Origin: Sistotremastrum niveocremeum HHB9708
Lineage: Eukaryota > Basidiomycota > Agaricomycetes > Sistotremastrales > Sistotremastraceae
Assembly (NCBI GenBank): GCA_001630475.1
Contig: KV419394.1
Location: forward strand, 992,001-1,056,000
DNA: 64,000 nucleotides
Reading direction: 5' to 3'
Below, piece by piece: positions 46,755 to 57,552 of this stretch (position 1 is its first letter; each line of letters starts with the position of its first letter). Made by a program: the position numbers and the translations under genes. The notes beneath the pieces were generated by a model. The model did not search any database. It was not told the origin of the DNA and saw nothing but the letters and a program-made list of their open reading frames with translations.

Positions 46755-47125
46755 ATGTCCAAGCTCGCCTTCACGCCTCTGCCCCCCTACGCCCGGCTCG
46801 TCCCCCAGGTATCTTGTTTCCAGTATGGCCATCTCGTGTCTGATTGTGTAGGCAGCCAGAAAATGGGTCCCTTCCCTGGGCATCTGGGGCGCAGGTGCAG
46901 GCACGGCCGTGCTCTTCGTCAGTCGATTTCCGCCAAATTCAAATATAATTTTCTTACTCCGCCTCCAGCTGCTTTCCGTGACGCCTCTCGTTAAGCGCGA
47001 GTTTCTAGTCAAAGTCCCAGTCGTCCGTCTCCGCCATGCTTCCTTTTCATTTAATGCTCATTACCTCTTTCCAGCTCGGAAGCTACTACGCCGACAAGAC
47101 CCCAGACTCTGACAAGCCCTTCTAA
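46755..47125 (+). CDS. QCR10: Ubiquinol-cytochrome c reductase subunit 10 (QCR10), complex III
   Basis: Small single-pass subunit of respiratory complex III in the mitochondrial inner membrane. The model has four short exons: MSKLAFTPLPPYARLVPQ, AARKWVPSLGIWGAGAGTAV with LF, LLSVTPLVKREFLVKVPV, and LGSYYADKTPDSDKPF. All three introns are phase 0. The pattern of short N-terminus, one hydrophobic helix, a KxxxLxKxP-like step and a D-K-T-P-x-x-D-K-P ending matches yeast QCR10. About 75 residues. It converges on the HAD hydrolase, with only 14 bp between stops. Confidence 0.88.
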
Positions 47126-47139
47126 GCACTACGCTACTT

Positions 47140-48411
47140 TTAGAGTTTGCTGCTTCTCTCCGCCAACAAATCGATGCCCAGCATGCGCGACAATTCGCAC
47201 AATGCTTCTTGCGTCTTTCCTATCCGAACCTCTAGACGTAGAAATTAATACAGTCGTGTGTGTTTGCAAGACGTTCTTACGGATCGTGGCCATGCCCAGC
47301 TGCTTGGCCGTCTTGAGATTCCTGCAAGCTGTTAGCTTCTTCGTGACGAGGGATTCGGCGACTTGCATTCCTAGGTCATCCAAGAAGACGGCGTGCTCAG
47401 GGTGGATGCCGTTGCGTTCGCAAGCGTGCAGGTAGATGTCCGGGTCAGGCTTCCTGCACTAGAGAGTAAGAGAGCCGGCAATCTGGAGATCGGGTGGTCG
47501 CACGCCACTACTCACCGCATGCCGACGATGCTCGAGTCAATGAAGTCATCGAACATGTCCCGCAAGCGCTGCGGTGTTGGACTTCCCTCTGCATCCCAGC
47601 CCAGAAAGCGGTATTCACTTTCGCGCGAGAGACCGGCGTATGGGCCGACGGCGTCGCTCTCGCGCCATTCGAGTTTGCCAAAGTTGTTCGTGAGAGCGAT
47701 CGCGATGAACTTGCCCGATTCTGAGAATAATAGTCGCTGTCAAGAGAAGACGTGCAGCACCACTGGAACTTGAAGAAGCACCTCTGATTCTGCGGATGGC
47801 CTCCACGACGTCTGGCTCGTAATAGGACCCTGTGCGCATCATCCGGCCGAAGAGCTGCGAGCAGATTGAGCTGATTAATCTCGAAGAAAATGCGGATCGG
47901 ATACCTCGCGTCCATTTACGCAGAGAGTAGTTGGCAACGGGGGACAGGCTAAGTGGTCGTCAGGGTCTGCAAAGGCTCGTGCAGCGTCGAGAAGCGCGCC
48001 TAATTGTTTGCGGAAGCAATGTTGGCGATACCAAGTGTTTCCATTATTGAGATCGGACAAGTCCCTACCGAAAGCAGCGTAAAAGGGTAGGAGCGACCTT
48101 GGCAGTACTTAGTGCCAGTCCATGTGCTCGGTGGAGTCGTACAGTTCACCACGCTCGAATCGCTGCCAAGCGCTGTTGGCTCCTCCTCTTGTTCTGCTCG
48201 TCGTCAGCGGCGGAGAAGACGAGATCGCAGGTGATGTACATCATCACGTTCAGATAGTCTTTCGGAAGTCCGAGCTCGGCCTCGTACTCTGCAATCGCAA
48301 TGAGTGGACTGCGCAGAACAACGCCGCCGATCTAGCATATATTCAGCGATAATCATAACCAGAAAATAGACTTGCATCGAATATGACAGCATGGATGTTA
48401 TGGCCAGACAT
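47140..48411 (-). CDS. HAD-superfamily hydrolase with C-terminal peroxisomal signal SKL
   Basis: HAD phosphatase-type protein like the HAD part of ACAD10/epoxide-hydrolase N-terminal domains. Motif I is VIFDIGGVVLRSP with the nucleophilic Asp; motif II is ALTNNFG; motif III is the Lys in GMRKPDPDIYLHACE; motif IV is FLDDLG. The cap region includes NVMITRGGANSAWQRFERGE. The C-terminus reads LLAERSSKL, ending in the canonical PTS1 tripeptide SKL, so import into peroxisomes is likely. The 36-nt first coding exon ends at the catalytic Asp, followed by a GC-AG intron (48332-48375). The natural substrate is unknown. Confidence 0.88.
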
Positions 48412-48820
48412 GGCAAGTGAGTCGACCCGATGCGGACCGAGTCCGAGCAGAAGATGGATCGAGTCGCACCGCCGCCGAGTCTCCCACTATTCGACGGCGA
48501 TCGTCTCTTTCCGGTCTTCTCTCGCTCGTCGCGAACCCCGGTCCTTTCCCAGGCCCCGGCATTCCTCTCTGCGGTGCATTATGTACTCGGCACAATCCCG
48601 ACGCAATTATTATTGCTCAATATCCTCATCGCTGCTCGTCGTCGTCGACATCGCCGCCGTATCTATTACGAGCTAAAAATATCATGGGGCCATTGTCGCG
48701 TGCGCAGTGTTTGAGGCCGCGGAGGCGCAGGGCATGTCAGCAGTCCCCAGAGTCAAAACACAGCCACAGACGCTCTCTACTTGACCTCGCACACTACACC
48801 TCCTAATCACTTCCGGCACT
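48412..48820. other. Divergent promoter region of HAD hydrolase and penta-EF-hand gene
   Basis: About 410 bp. Contains open frames on both strands without recognisable features. No clear regulatory motif. Confidence 0.4.
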
Positions 48821-49964
48821 ATGTCTCTCCATGCTCATCACTCTCTAAGACCCCATTCTCGAGGCCCATCAGCTTCTCCAGCCAGTGCCCCGCCTCCTCC
48901 TCCCGCCCGCCCTGGTTCGATCAATTACGGAAATGTCTCAGGACAACCCAACTATGGTGGCTTTCGCGCCCCTCCCCAGTCCATGGGCCCGCCTCCAGGC
49001 GCAGACCCTCAGCTCTGGCAATGGTTCGTCTCCGTCGACGCTGACAGATCCGGTGCAATTTCCGCCGAAGAGCTCAAGCAAGCCCTCGTCAACGGCGACT
49101 GGTCTCGTCAGTGCCTTGTCCCTCGCCTCAACCCATCCATGCCCCATCCACTCACATCGTCCGATAGAATTCGATCTCGATACCGTCAAGATGCTCATGG
49201 GCATCTTTGTACGTCTTTCTTGAAACATTTCCTCGTCATCTGTTCTCCTCATCCCCCTGCCCTATGTTCTCAGGATACCGATAGGAGTGGTACTATTGGC
49301 TTTGAAGGTATCTTCGTCCCTGTATTCCTTGTTGGATCCTAACTTGCCTTTTTCGAAATACAAGAGTTTTCTGGCTTGTGGAAATATATCAGCGACTGGC
49401 AGGGCGTCTATCGTCATTTCGATGCTGACAGAAGCGGGAGCATTGACGGACACGAGCTACAACGGTACCCCTCTCCGCCTCGATAATCCATATGGTTCTT
49501 CCTCACCCCTGGCCTATGTCCCTACAGGGCTCTCAGCAGCTTCGGTTACAATTTATCACCTGCCCTTCTAAGACTTGTTGTAGACAAATACGGTAAGCCG
49601 CTTTCTTCCCATGTGGCCTTCCCCTTTCCCTTCCCCGTCTTCCGCGTGGCTTTCTTCGAACGTCTGGTACCAACTCTTTTCAGCAGTCCCACCCACTGAA
49701 TATGGAACGCCCGGAGGGATCACTTTTGATCGATTCGTCCGTGCCTGTGTCGTAATCAAGACCATCACCGAGAACTTTCAGAGGTATGCACGATATCTCT
49801 TGTTAACGATTCATAATGACGTTGGACCAGACTGGACACGGACCACGACGGCTGGATCCAAATAAACTACGAGCATTTCCTCAAGGTATGCATATTATTT
49901 TCCGCGTGCGATCTGGGACGGTCTCCTGATCTCGTCTATGCAGATTGTGTTGACCGCGCCATAA
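48821..49964 (+). CDS. Penta-EF-hand protein (PEF1/ALG-2-like)
   Basis: Calcium-binding adaptor. An N-terminal tail rich in Pro, Ser, Gly and Tyr (about 60 residues) is typical of PEF proteins. EF1 is [19 protein letters not shown]2 is a weak helix pair split by introns around [15 protein letters not shown]3 is [20 protein letters not shown]; then a VVDKYA helix and a [20 protein letters not shown] segment. The last hand is [20 protein letters not shown], with the product ending TAP. About 200 residues in seven or eight exons. Expected to dimerise through the fifth hand and act at membranes or in ESCRT-linked repair, by family analogy. Confidence 0.9.
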
Positions 49965-50683
49965 AGTGGGATCGTGCAGGTTCGTGGTGGCGGTAACTGA
50001 GACCCTGGCCCGAGTCGCTTGTACCTTGTACCTTTGTACCTCTATCTGTATCTCAGAGCCACAGCTCTTGTTATGCCCAAATCCGTACACGAGATCGAGC
50101 CACGAGCCTTATATGTGTCCTCGGCGAATGGTTCCAGAGTTTCTCCGCGGCGGTGTACCTGATCCGATGAGATGATGCCTGTAATTCGACCACGTGGACG
50201 GGTCGAGCTCGAACCTCTGCCCTGGCCCCTCGAATCGTACCTGATCGGCTTGTGCGAACTTTGCCCTGATCGAGGGCCCGGCATCAATCCGACCCGGAAT
50301 TGCAATATACAACTACAAGACTGTGCAATGAGAGACTCTGGCCACAGTCCATTCTCCATCCTGGGCATAGTCCGCTTCGCACGGATATATACAAAAAGTC
50401 GAGTCGAGTCGAGGCTAGGCTCATGCCCATGGCTCTCCGCTGTCACCGGATAATAGTACTCACCCTCGAAATACAACAAAAACTTGAACTGGGTTGCACA
50501 TTTCCTTAATGTGATCAAAAGTCGTTCTATACTCGTTATTCTCTTTCGGATTCTATACTTTACTATCTTGTTTATCCGCGAAACGCATGTATATGCTGCA
50601 TTTACTGCTCGATCATAGCCTTTGTATGCATGTGCCGCGACGCTTCGTCATCCACTCATGACGAGATCTTCCATATTTTACTC
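49965..50683. other. Convergent intergenic region
   Basis: About 720 bp between the penta-EF-hand stop (+) and the M24 peptidase stop (-). Open frames of up to 158 codons are present but share no family features. GAGTCGAGTCGAG is a short direct repeat near 50400. Presumed 3' UTRs. Confidence 0.4.
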
Positions 50684-52302
50684 CTAGGGGTTCCAGGGGC
50701 TCTCTGCAAAACCACCGACATCCTCAGTCAGAAGAACGGCTTTCCCGTCTTCCCCGACCACAAAGCAGTCTTCTAGTCTTACACCAAACTGATCGGAAAC
50801 ACAACCCATAAGTTCAAAATAGAACATAAAGCAATAAAGACGGTCCGCACCTTTCCTTCAACATAAATACCAGGTTCGTCACTGAATGTGTTCCCGGCCT
50901 CTATCGGGTCTTTACTGCCTCCACGGAGATACGGACTCTCGTGCGTCTCCAAGCCAATACCTTTGTGGCGTCAATTGTCTATTGCCGACACGTGTCGGAG
51001 TAAGGGACTGACCGTGCCCGAGCCTATGTGTAAAGTAATCGCCATATCCGTGCCTCTCGATAACAGCTCGTGCGGCCCTATCTACACTGCCAGTGATGGA
51101 TCCCTCGGTAGCAGCGGCCAGTGCGGCACGTTGTGCATCCTGTACGTAGAACCATGCTTGCAAGTGTGTGGCTGGGATTTCCGATTCGGGAAGGACGAAT
51201 GTGCGTGTCAGATCACTGTGGTACCCATGCAAGGTCCCTCCAATATCCAGCAGCGCAAAGTCCTGCTTCCCTAATACACGGTCATTACCACTTCCATGTG
51301 GGAGCGCCGCGTTCTCTCCGAAAAGGACTATTCCATCATGATCCCGTAGTCCGACCGCTGTCAGCGCTTCATCTACCAGATGTTTGACTTCTGATTCACG
51401 CATCCCTATTTTCATTTGCGCCTGTACGGCACGAAGAGCCAGTAATGTTGCCTGACACGATCGCGGGATTAACGGGATCAAAAAATATAACAAAGGTGTG
51501 AAATACCTCGTTGGCACACTTCAAGATACTCAATTCTGTCTTGGATTTGCGCTCGCGAAGACTCTTTACAGCTGAAGGAGCGCTCTGGACTTGCCATCCT
51601 TGGGCAGCGTCCCTTAGACCATCCAAAACAAAGGTGCGCATATTATCGTCTGCGAATAAACGCTGGTAGTTTCTCCCCTTGCTGACAGATTTGACAGCCA
51701 CTTCGTACGGATTGCTGTCTTCTGGCCATTCGAAGTATGTGATTCGATCATCAGAAGGGATAGAGAGTAATTTAGCACGAGTGGCTTCGAATTTGGGAGT
51801 CAAGATGGACACCTCGGCGTTGACCGTTCCGTTGGATTCGATGGGCGCAATGATCAGGAGAAGGGGTCTTTCTGACAGATACCACACAGATTGCGAAATG
51901 TTTCCGTAATATGAAGCAGTTGCCCCAGGCTCGGCGACATAAATTGCGTCTTGGGAATGTAGGAGTTCGGCAAGTTTCTGTTGTCTGGCGTGGTACTCAG
52001 CGGCCTGGATAGCAGATACGCCAGAACAATGTTCTTTGAGGTCGGAGAAAGGTGAGCTGCGTGGAGTGAATGCATCCGTATAGCTCCTCCAGAAGCCGTC
52101 TCTCCATTGGTATAGAAGAGTTAACAGGGCAAGTCCGGTGAGCGGCTAATTGCGCAAACGTCATAATGCTAAGTGAACGATCGCAAACACGGCGGTATGA
52201 ACTGCTCACCAAGAGCACCGAAAGGGACGTCCTACGCCTTGCTGGAACGCCCGGCCGTGCTCTGGATATTGGAGCTGATGTGCTCAGATCTTTCTCCGAC
52301 AT
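50684..52302 (-). CDS. M24 metallopeptidase (Xaa-Pro aminopeptidase/prolidase type), N-terminally membrane-anchored
   Basis: Cleaves peptides next to proline. Metal ligands are in LLDIGGTLHGYHSDLTRTF (two Asp), HRLGHGIGLETHE (His), DEPGIYVEGK (Glu) and GVRLEDCFVV (Glu). The creatinase N-domain reads EYHARQQKLAELLHSQDAIY, WYLSERPLLLIIAPIES and TYFEWPEDSNPYEV. The start at 52302 gives a basic tail and, after an intron (52177-52239), a single hydrophobic helix, LSVLLPLTGLALLTLLYQW, so it is a type II membrane protein. The product ends GGFAESPWNP. It is head-to-head with the phosphotransferase-fold gene (68 bp). Confidence 0.9.
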
Positions 52303-52370
52303 GATGGTTCAGAGAGGCGGAGCAGACGCGTGGGAGTTTCTCTTGCACGGACTTCCCGATCGCGATAACG

Positions 52371-53647
52371 ATGGCAACCAAGTTCGAACTTGAAGATTTC
52401 ATTCCTTTCCTCAACAAACATGATCCTCATCATCAATATTCAATCGAGAAATTGGTCGGTGGCATGATCAATGTTACAGTTCGTGCCACCAAGCAATCAA
52501 TTTCTCCTTCGACTTCGGTGCCGAGCCATGATGACTCCGAGCCACCGTCGCGTTTTCCAGCACAGTCGTTGGTATTGAAATATGCGCCTCCATACATCGC
52601 AGGTGTTGGTCTGGCTATGCCATTCTCTCAACGTCGTCAGGTTCGCAATCTTTTCCTTTCGTTACCGCCTCCTGGAGCGTGTTTGTGCAGAGCATCGAGG
52701 CAGCAGCTCTGGCTTTATTCGATGGCCCACTCAGCCACCTCCGTTCTCATGACATTTCCATTCCAACACTTCATATTTACGATGAGAAAGAACACATTCT
52801 CGTCATAGAAGATTTGGGAAAAGTCGAGACAATCGAAGACTGGCTACAAAAATCACCAACGCTCGCGCAATGCGTCGAAGTTGGCACTAGACTCGGACGA
52901 TTCCTAGTCAACTTGCACATGTCACCTTTGACTGATCCGGAGAGGTTTGAGTTCCCAGATAAGAACGAGCTCATCAAGGCAGGAATCGTCGACACCATTC
53001 CGGATTATCTGAATAAAATGGACATTCCTGATGCCGACCTCGTGCATGGGATCATTGCAAAAAGCTTTGCGGAGAGAACTTCGGCTCCTGCTCGGACTGT
53101 TTTCTCGGTTGGAGACTTGTGGCCACCTTCCGTCCTTTTGAACGAGTCGGGAAGTAAGATTGGGATTATCGACTGGGAGTTTGCTGGTCTTGGAGCTCCC
53201 TTGCAAGACATGGCACAATTCGGTAAGCTACTCACGCATGGACGAGAAATTAGTATTGACAATATTGTCAAAGCTGCGCATTTGCATCTGCTGTTACTGA
53301 CCGCAGACCCCGCGTGCGCTGAAAGAGTGCGGGTATTCCTGAAGGCTCTTCATGAAACATATGGGCAGACGAGCAGGGAGATGAAAGCGCCATGGCTGAG
53401 TCCAGAGTCAATTGAGCAGCACATACGGGCTGCTTGGATACTCCATGCTCGTGAGATGATCAACAATGCAGCCGAGAGGGAATGGCCAGGATGTATCCCT
53501 CTCACAGCAGAAGGATTTCTGGCATGTCAAAAACGGCGTGCTTTAGCAAAAGTCGCAGTTGAATATGCATTGGCTACTCAGCTGGGCGATGCAGAGTTCA
53601 GAGAGAGGTGGCAGAAGGAACTGGTGTTGAGGCCTTTATATAGTTAG
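52371..53647 (+). CDS. Phosphotransferase (APH/MTR-kinase fold) protein with altered catalytic loop
   Basis: Kinase-like fold of the aminoglycoside/choline/methylthioribose kinase clan. The N-lobe reads YSIEKLVGGMINVTVRA and SLVLKYAPPYIA, with a probable nucleotide-binding Lys; a hinge reads LVIEDLGKVETIEDWL. The catalytic loop is FSVGDLWPPSVLLN; in most relatives this is HGDLWxxNILL, so the His and the metal-binding Asn are replaced by Val and Ser while Asp is kept. The second metal motif is IGIIDWEFA. One or two introns near 52639. No targeting signal. Substrate unknown. It might be a pseudo-enzyme or use a shifted Asn. Confidence 0.82.
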
Positions 53648-53793
53648 AGTTAAACCAGCTGTTGGACCCTGTCAAAAATAATGGTGCGAAAGCACGAAAC
53701 ACAAATAGAGCCAAACAAAATATCCAAGAATCTGCTTTCGAGCACGGCATTCATTCTGGCGGCTGGACTGTGTTCAAGAGACAGCGAGGTCTG

Positions 53794-54259
53794 ATGCTGA
53801 GTCTGACATCCATCCCATCTTCCCCAATTCTACGCGGGTTTGCGAGAAACATCGCGTCCACGACCTCTTCCGCGGCCCAAATCGTTCAGAAGAAATATCC
53901 GTATTTCGTGCCTCGAAACAGTCGAGGATCACTGTCTGTCTATACCGACATTCGAAATGACGGCTCACGTTATTGGGTTACGATAAGAAACATCGATGGA
54001 AATGCAACGGTGAGTGCTTGATCTGCAGAGTCGTAGAGTTGCTTTGGCTCGAATGACGTCTTAATTTTGATGGTCTGTGGCATATTGCTAAACGAATTTA
54101 TAGGCCCTGCGCGAGGACTTGCATAAAACATTATTCCCCCCTGACTCTGAAGAGGCCCTTCGACTGCGGACGACGCTCCTGCACTCCAAGCATCTCCTCA
54201 TCTCAGGCGGACGGTGGAAGCACGCCGTTATTGACTGGCTTCAGAAAAGAGGCTTCTAG
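53794..54259 (+). CDS. IMG2: Mitochondrial large ribosomal subunit protein mL49 (IMG2)
   Basis: mL49 proteins are components of the mitochondrial large subunit. The presequence MLSLTSIPSSPILRGFARNI is followed by YPYFVPRNSRGSLSVYTDIR and YWVTIRNIDGNAT. After one intron (about 54011-54103) come ALREDLHKTLFPPDSEEALR and HLLISGGRWKHAVIDWLQKR with a GF end. Pattern and size (about 125 residues) match IMG2. The frame is open further upstream, but the Met at 53794 gives a standard mitochondrial targeting peptide. Confidence 0.92.
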
Positions 54260-54597
54260 TTTCCCAGGTCGTTCTCGGTCGGAACTTTATTCCCAGCTTT
54301 CGAGCTAGCAGAAGCTGCGAGCACCTGTTTATGGGGCAAAGCAGGGCAAGACCCTGTGATCATGATCGAACCCTGCACGATTACCGAGACTAGTAATCGA
54401 TGCTATTTCCCGTCGCAAAGTGTAGCAGCAGCGTTGTAGTTTGGAGATTACAATAGTGACTTGTATCTGATTAGGGCAGACGATATACGATTAGACTTGT
54501 TCGATCGTGATATCCGGATCGTCCGCGCCACTCAAAAATTTTATCGGACTTGCGCTTTCGCTTTGTCTCCGCTACCAACTCCTCTCCTGTTCACGCA
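54260..54597. other. Intergenic region between mL49 and PDX1 genes
   Basis: About 340 bp, probably mL49 3' UTR and PDX1 promoter. No gene or named motif seen. Confidence 0.4.
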
Positions 54598-56255
54598 ATG
54601 TCCACGCCTGCAGTGACCCCTGGTATCGCATCTTCACACTTGTCTGGACCACCCATAGGAGCAGGGGCGTTCGGCAATCCTTCGTTGACACCAAATGTCG
54701 CTGCTGCAAGATCTGCCCAAGGTCGGGAAGGAAGCAACAGCAGTCTGGGCACTTTCCAGGTCTGCACATTGACCCCCACGTCTATCTAAACTCTCTGGAG
54801 CAATGAAATAGGTCAAGTCTGGATTGGCTCAGATGTTGAAGGTGCATCGAGTCTGCTACACTTTCTCGATTATATCTGAAACCTATGACTCAAGGGTGGA
54901 GTCATTATGGACGTGATCAACGCCGAACAAGTATGGGGTTGCGCGTATCAGAGCGACGTCTCTTACAATCATACATCTGCTAGGCTCGCATTGCGGAAGA
55001 GGCGGGTGCATGTGCGGTCATGGCGTTGGAACGCGTGCCTGCAGACATTCGAGCTGATGGTGGAGTGGCCCGCATGGTGAGAGAGCTTCGTCTGGCTAGC
55101 TCAGCGCATTACCTCTGATCTTTTGACCTCTAGAGCGATCCAAAGATGATCAAGGAGATCGTCGAAGCTGTCACTATCCCTGGTAGGCGTACCTCGACTA
55201 TTCCCGCTATTCCCGCTGTGACGAAACTCCCCAGTCATGGCCAAGGTTCGCATAGGGCACTTTGTGGAAGCTCAAGTACGTCAATGGGACTCGTCTCTTT
55301 CTCCGCTTGATTTCAAGCGATTTTGTGCAGATCCTCCAAGTCATTGGATGTGACTATATCGATGAGAGCGAGGTTCCCCCTTCTTATGCCATCAATCCAA
55401 CACCACCATTTATCCAACCTCCTAGGTCCTTACTCCAGCTGACGAGCAGCACCATATCAACAAGCACAACTTCAAAGTTCCCTTCGTTTGTGGTGCAACA
55501 AACCTCGGAGAGGCTCTTCGTCGTATATCAGAAGGAGCCGCGTTCATTCGTACCAAAGGTGAAGCAGGAACTGGTAACGTTGTTGAAGCTGTTCGTCATC
55601 AGAGAGCGGTCATGAGCGATATCCGGAGAGCAAGTGCCATGACGGACGAAGAACTTTATTCCTTTGCGAAAGAGATCCAGGCGCCATACCATCTCCTAAA
55701 AGAGACCGCACGACTGAAACGACTACCTGTTGTGAGTTTTGCAGCTGGTGGGATTGCGACTCCTGGTAAGTCCTTTTTTCATTATTATGTTTCTGAATGA
55801 CGTGGGTGACGCGGGGGATTCTATTAGCGGATGCTGCTTTGATGATGCAACTCGGTTGTGATGGAGGTCAGGATATCTGAACTTCTCGCATGATCTCTTT
55901 CTGACGATACCATCAGTCTTTGTGGGATCTGGTATTTTCCACGTAAGTTCCTGTGAGTCATCAAATGCCACTTCTCACCTCTGGCAAAGTCGGGCGATCC
56001 TGCCAAGAGGGCTCGTGCCATAGTGCAAGCTGTAAGATTCACTTCACCTGAAGGCCTTCAACCACTGAATGCCCAACAGGTCACTCATTATAACAACCCA
56101 AAAATACTTGCTGAGGTATCCAACGACCTCGGAGAAGCCATGGTCGGCTTGACGATGTAAGTTGCACCGCCAAATTATTACAACACTTTCTTACTGTGAG
56201 CTTGATCAGTAAACCTGACATCAAGGGCGGGCTCTTGAGCACCAGAGGATGGTAG
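54598..56255 (+). CDS. SNZ1: Pyridoxal 5'-phosphate synthase subunit PDX1/SNZ
   Basis: Makes the vitamin B6 cofactor from ribose 5-phosphate, glyceraldehyde 3-phosphate and ammonia supplied by PDX2/SNO. After a variable N-terminus (about 55 residues) come [60 protein letters not shown] and [13 protein letters not shown] with the first catalytic Lys. Then [34 protein letters not shown], and [19 protein letters not shown] with the second Lys. Near the end are [40 protein letters not shown] and [16 protein letters not shown]. The product ends STRGW. About ten short exons. No PDX2 gene in this window. Confidence 0.95.
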
Positions 56256-56506
56256 AGAATAGTTCATGTATTGATTGGTTTCAACACCTTGTAACGCTCG
56301 CACGAATGGGTCATGTCAGACAGTAGTGTAAGACCATCACATATAACAAGCGTAGCTTTTGTACAACCTCTTTTTTATAAATACATGCGAGTGAGTGGAT
56401 GGTTTGTGACAACGGACGAGGATGGTTACAAGCACGACGACAATAGGCCGTCCTGCGGGGGAAAGTCGATGGGCCATGACTATAACGCAATGTACTAAGT
56501 CCTTCG

Positions 56507-57519
56507 TCAACTTTTTTCACGCGGAGTGGTCAACGGCGACGTCGTATCTGCATTCGTATTTTCCTGAAGCCACCTCCGAACTCCATGCCTACCTAGCATC
56601 GGTCTCAACAATGCCATCTGGTCCTTTACTCGCTTGTTATAAAGGCGCATGATGGTTTGGGCAACAGCCCACATGTCATCCCATGTGGCGTCGAAGATTT
56701 CGTGCCATTTCTTTGGTAAAGGTATAGCGAGGTGGCGGGTGGCTAGGAGAATGGCTGCTGTGACCACAGTGGGTATGGAGTATATCGCGTAGCAAGGGGT
56801 TTGGAGCCTTTTCTGTTCATTAGGACAACGAATGGCATTCAGGAAACTGAAACGAACGCGTCATTGAGATATCCCCACGCTTTTTGACAAGCCTCCGTAT
56901 TGGATGTCAATTCGAGGACTCGGAGGTAGTTCACAAGTGTTCCATAAGGCAGAACGACTTGGACGTTAAATCCAAGTCTCTTGAGTATCTGCATCTCTGC
57001 TATTACAAGAGCTTCCTTGTAATCGTAGAATTTCGTTGCGAAATAGCCCATTGGTTTGTAGATCTCTTCGGACGACGTTCCGTTGAACTTGGTGAGAAGT
57101 AGGTCGTAGACGTTGATCAAGTCTCTCATTCGCAAAGGGCATTCTTCTAGTTTGGAAGCCAGGTAAAGGGCTCCCATACCGATATCCTTTCGTGACACGC
57201 AAGATCAGACATGTTGAAATCCAGATAAAAAAGGAACGCACGTTGATGCCAAACTGCTTCATTGAAGAGACATACCAGAACCTCTGGAAGAGGACCTGTG
57301 CAGTAGCCATTGCGACCTGGTTTCTTAGAATGCCGTGAATGTGCTGAGTCTGCAAGAATATCCGGCGACTTGCTGTCGTAAAAGAATGCCAGCATGCTGG
57401 ATAAATTTGCATCCGTAGGCTCTCAGATCTTCTTCTAGTTCACTTGGTATGCCATCTTCGCCAGATGGCGTTTTCTGTATTTGCGAGTCTGAAGCCAAAG
57501 GATAGAGCAAAGGAGCCAT
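56507..57519 (-). CDS. Cyclin L-type transcription/splicing cyclin
   Basis: Cyclin-fold protein most like cyclin L, partner of CDK11-type kinases acting in pre-mRNA processing. The start MAPLLYPLASDSQIQKTPSG is followed by the helices AYGCKFIQHAGILLRQQVAM and TAQVLFQRFWYVSSMKQFGI. Then come MGALYLASKLEECPLRMRDL, EMQILKRLGFNVQVVLPYGT and TNTEACQKAW-like helices, and in the second fold YAIYSIPTVVTAAILLATRH and PLPKKWHEIFDATWDDMWAV. Intron phases join all parts. It lacks the RS tail of animal cyclin L. Its start is 33 bp from that of the divergent RS-rich gene. Confidence 0.88.
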
Positions 57520-57552
57520 CGCAAGTCATTTTCAACTCCGTCGTTTGCAACT
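57520..57552. promoter_or_regulatory. 33-bp gap between divergent starts of cyclin L and the RS-rich gene
   Basis: The two ATGs face away from each other with 33 bp between, so the genes must share control DNA and their 5' UTRs probably overlap antisense. No motif identified. Confidence 0.45.

Noticed and set aside
50042-50518. 158-codon - ORF in the convergent gap after the penta-EF-hand gene
   Set aside because: No domain, no introns or neighbours that support it; likely 3' UTR.
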